From contig JAHEAS010000323.1 in the NCBI GenBank assembly GCA_024642645.1, positions 1 through 5,025 on the forward strand: DNA of 5,025 bases, written 5' to 3'. Positions 4,996-5,025 of the stretch are shown in pieces. The translations under genes were made by a program, and so were the position numbers. Within the stretch, counting starts at the first letter, position 1, and every line of letters begins with the position of its first letter. Source of the DNA: Saprospirales bacterium (GTDB lineage Bacteria > Bacteroidota > Bacteroidia > Chitinophagales > Saprospiraceae). Below the pieces are notes generated by a model. The model was not told the DNA's origin. It worked only from the letters and a program-made list of their open reading frames with translations, and did no database searches.

Positions 4996-5025
4996 GGGAC
5001 TTTTGGTTTGCTTTTTTGTGAAAAA
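4988..5025 (+). promoter_or_regulatory. Start of attenuator 2 (truncated by window edge)
   Basis: CTCC (4988-4991) can pair with GGGG (4995-4998) across the leader stop codon, one pair being a T-G wobble, like the CCG-TAA-CGG hairpin at the first leader's stop. GGGGAC (4995-5000) occupies the place of the antiterminator arm in attenuator 1. A matching GTCCCC arm and terminator would have to lie beyond 5025, so this unit is only half visible and is called mainly by analogy. Confidence 0.5.

Overview
The window looks like chromosomal DNA of a Bacteroidota bacterium, perhaps a marine or polysaccharide-degrading lineage such as the Saprospiria; the lineage below phylum is a guess. The reasons are three close matches to the Bacteroidota promoter pattern (a TTG-like -33 element about 18-20 bp before TAnnTTTG), A-rich leaders without Shine-Dalgarno sequences, and proteins typical of the phylum. 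I see no tRNA, rRNA, insertion sequence or CRISPR array.

Layout. Positions 3-1133 (+) hold the C-terminal part of an S1-type sulfatase, cut by the left edge within the conserved GKWHLG motif. A 345-bp spacer follows, with a strong intrinsic terminator (1372-1407) and then a promoter (1420-1450). Positions 1479-3617 (+) encode a two-domain enzyme, a class II aldolase fused to a short-chain dehydrogenase, with the RhaEW architecture (L-rhamnulose-1-phosphate aldolase plus lactaldehyde dehydrogenase). Only 13 bp beyond its stop, in convergent orientation, ends a NagD-like HAD-IIA phosphatase (3631-4407, -) with its own promoter at 4433-4462.

The right end (4673-5025) is the most interesting part and is not explained by any large gene. 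A good promoter (4673-4703) is followed at once by an 18-codon aromatic-rich leader peptide, MNLYSNNFWFSFYFCGQP (4723-4779), and an intrinsic terminator (4830-4856). The base-pairing needed for classical ribosome-mediated attenuation can be written out: the bases CGGGGCT occur twice, once directly after the leader stop codon and once as the 3' arm of the terminator, and both can pair with AGTCCCG. About 80 bp further on is a second, related leader peptide, MSPNHVNFFWGFYFFWGAP (4936-4995), again followed directly by a G-run. The window ends before its terminator and before the controlled gene. The simplest reading is a tandem pair of aromatic-amino-acid attenuators in front of an operon lying to the right, for example trp, phe, aro or an aromatic aminoacyl-tRNA synthetase gene; which one cannot be told from here. 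A heptanucleotide repeat and a possible stem-loop lie between the two units.

The sulfatase and the aldolase/dehydrogenase could both serve breakdown of sulfated, deoxy-sugar-rich polysaccharides, but a terminator and a separate promoter stand between them, so they are not obviously one operon. The phosphatase is probably a housekeeping gene, and the attenuator region belongs to a separate transcription unit to the right.
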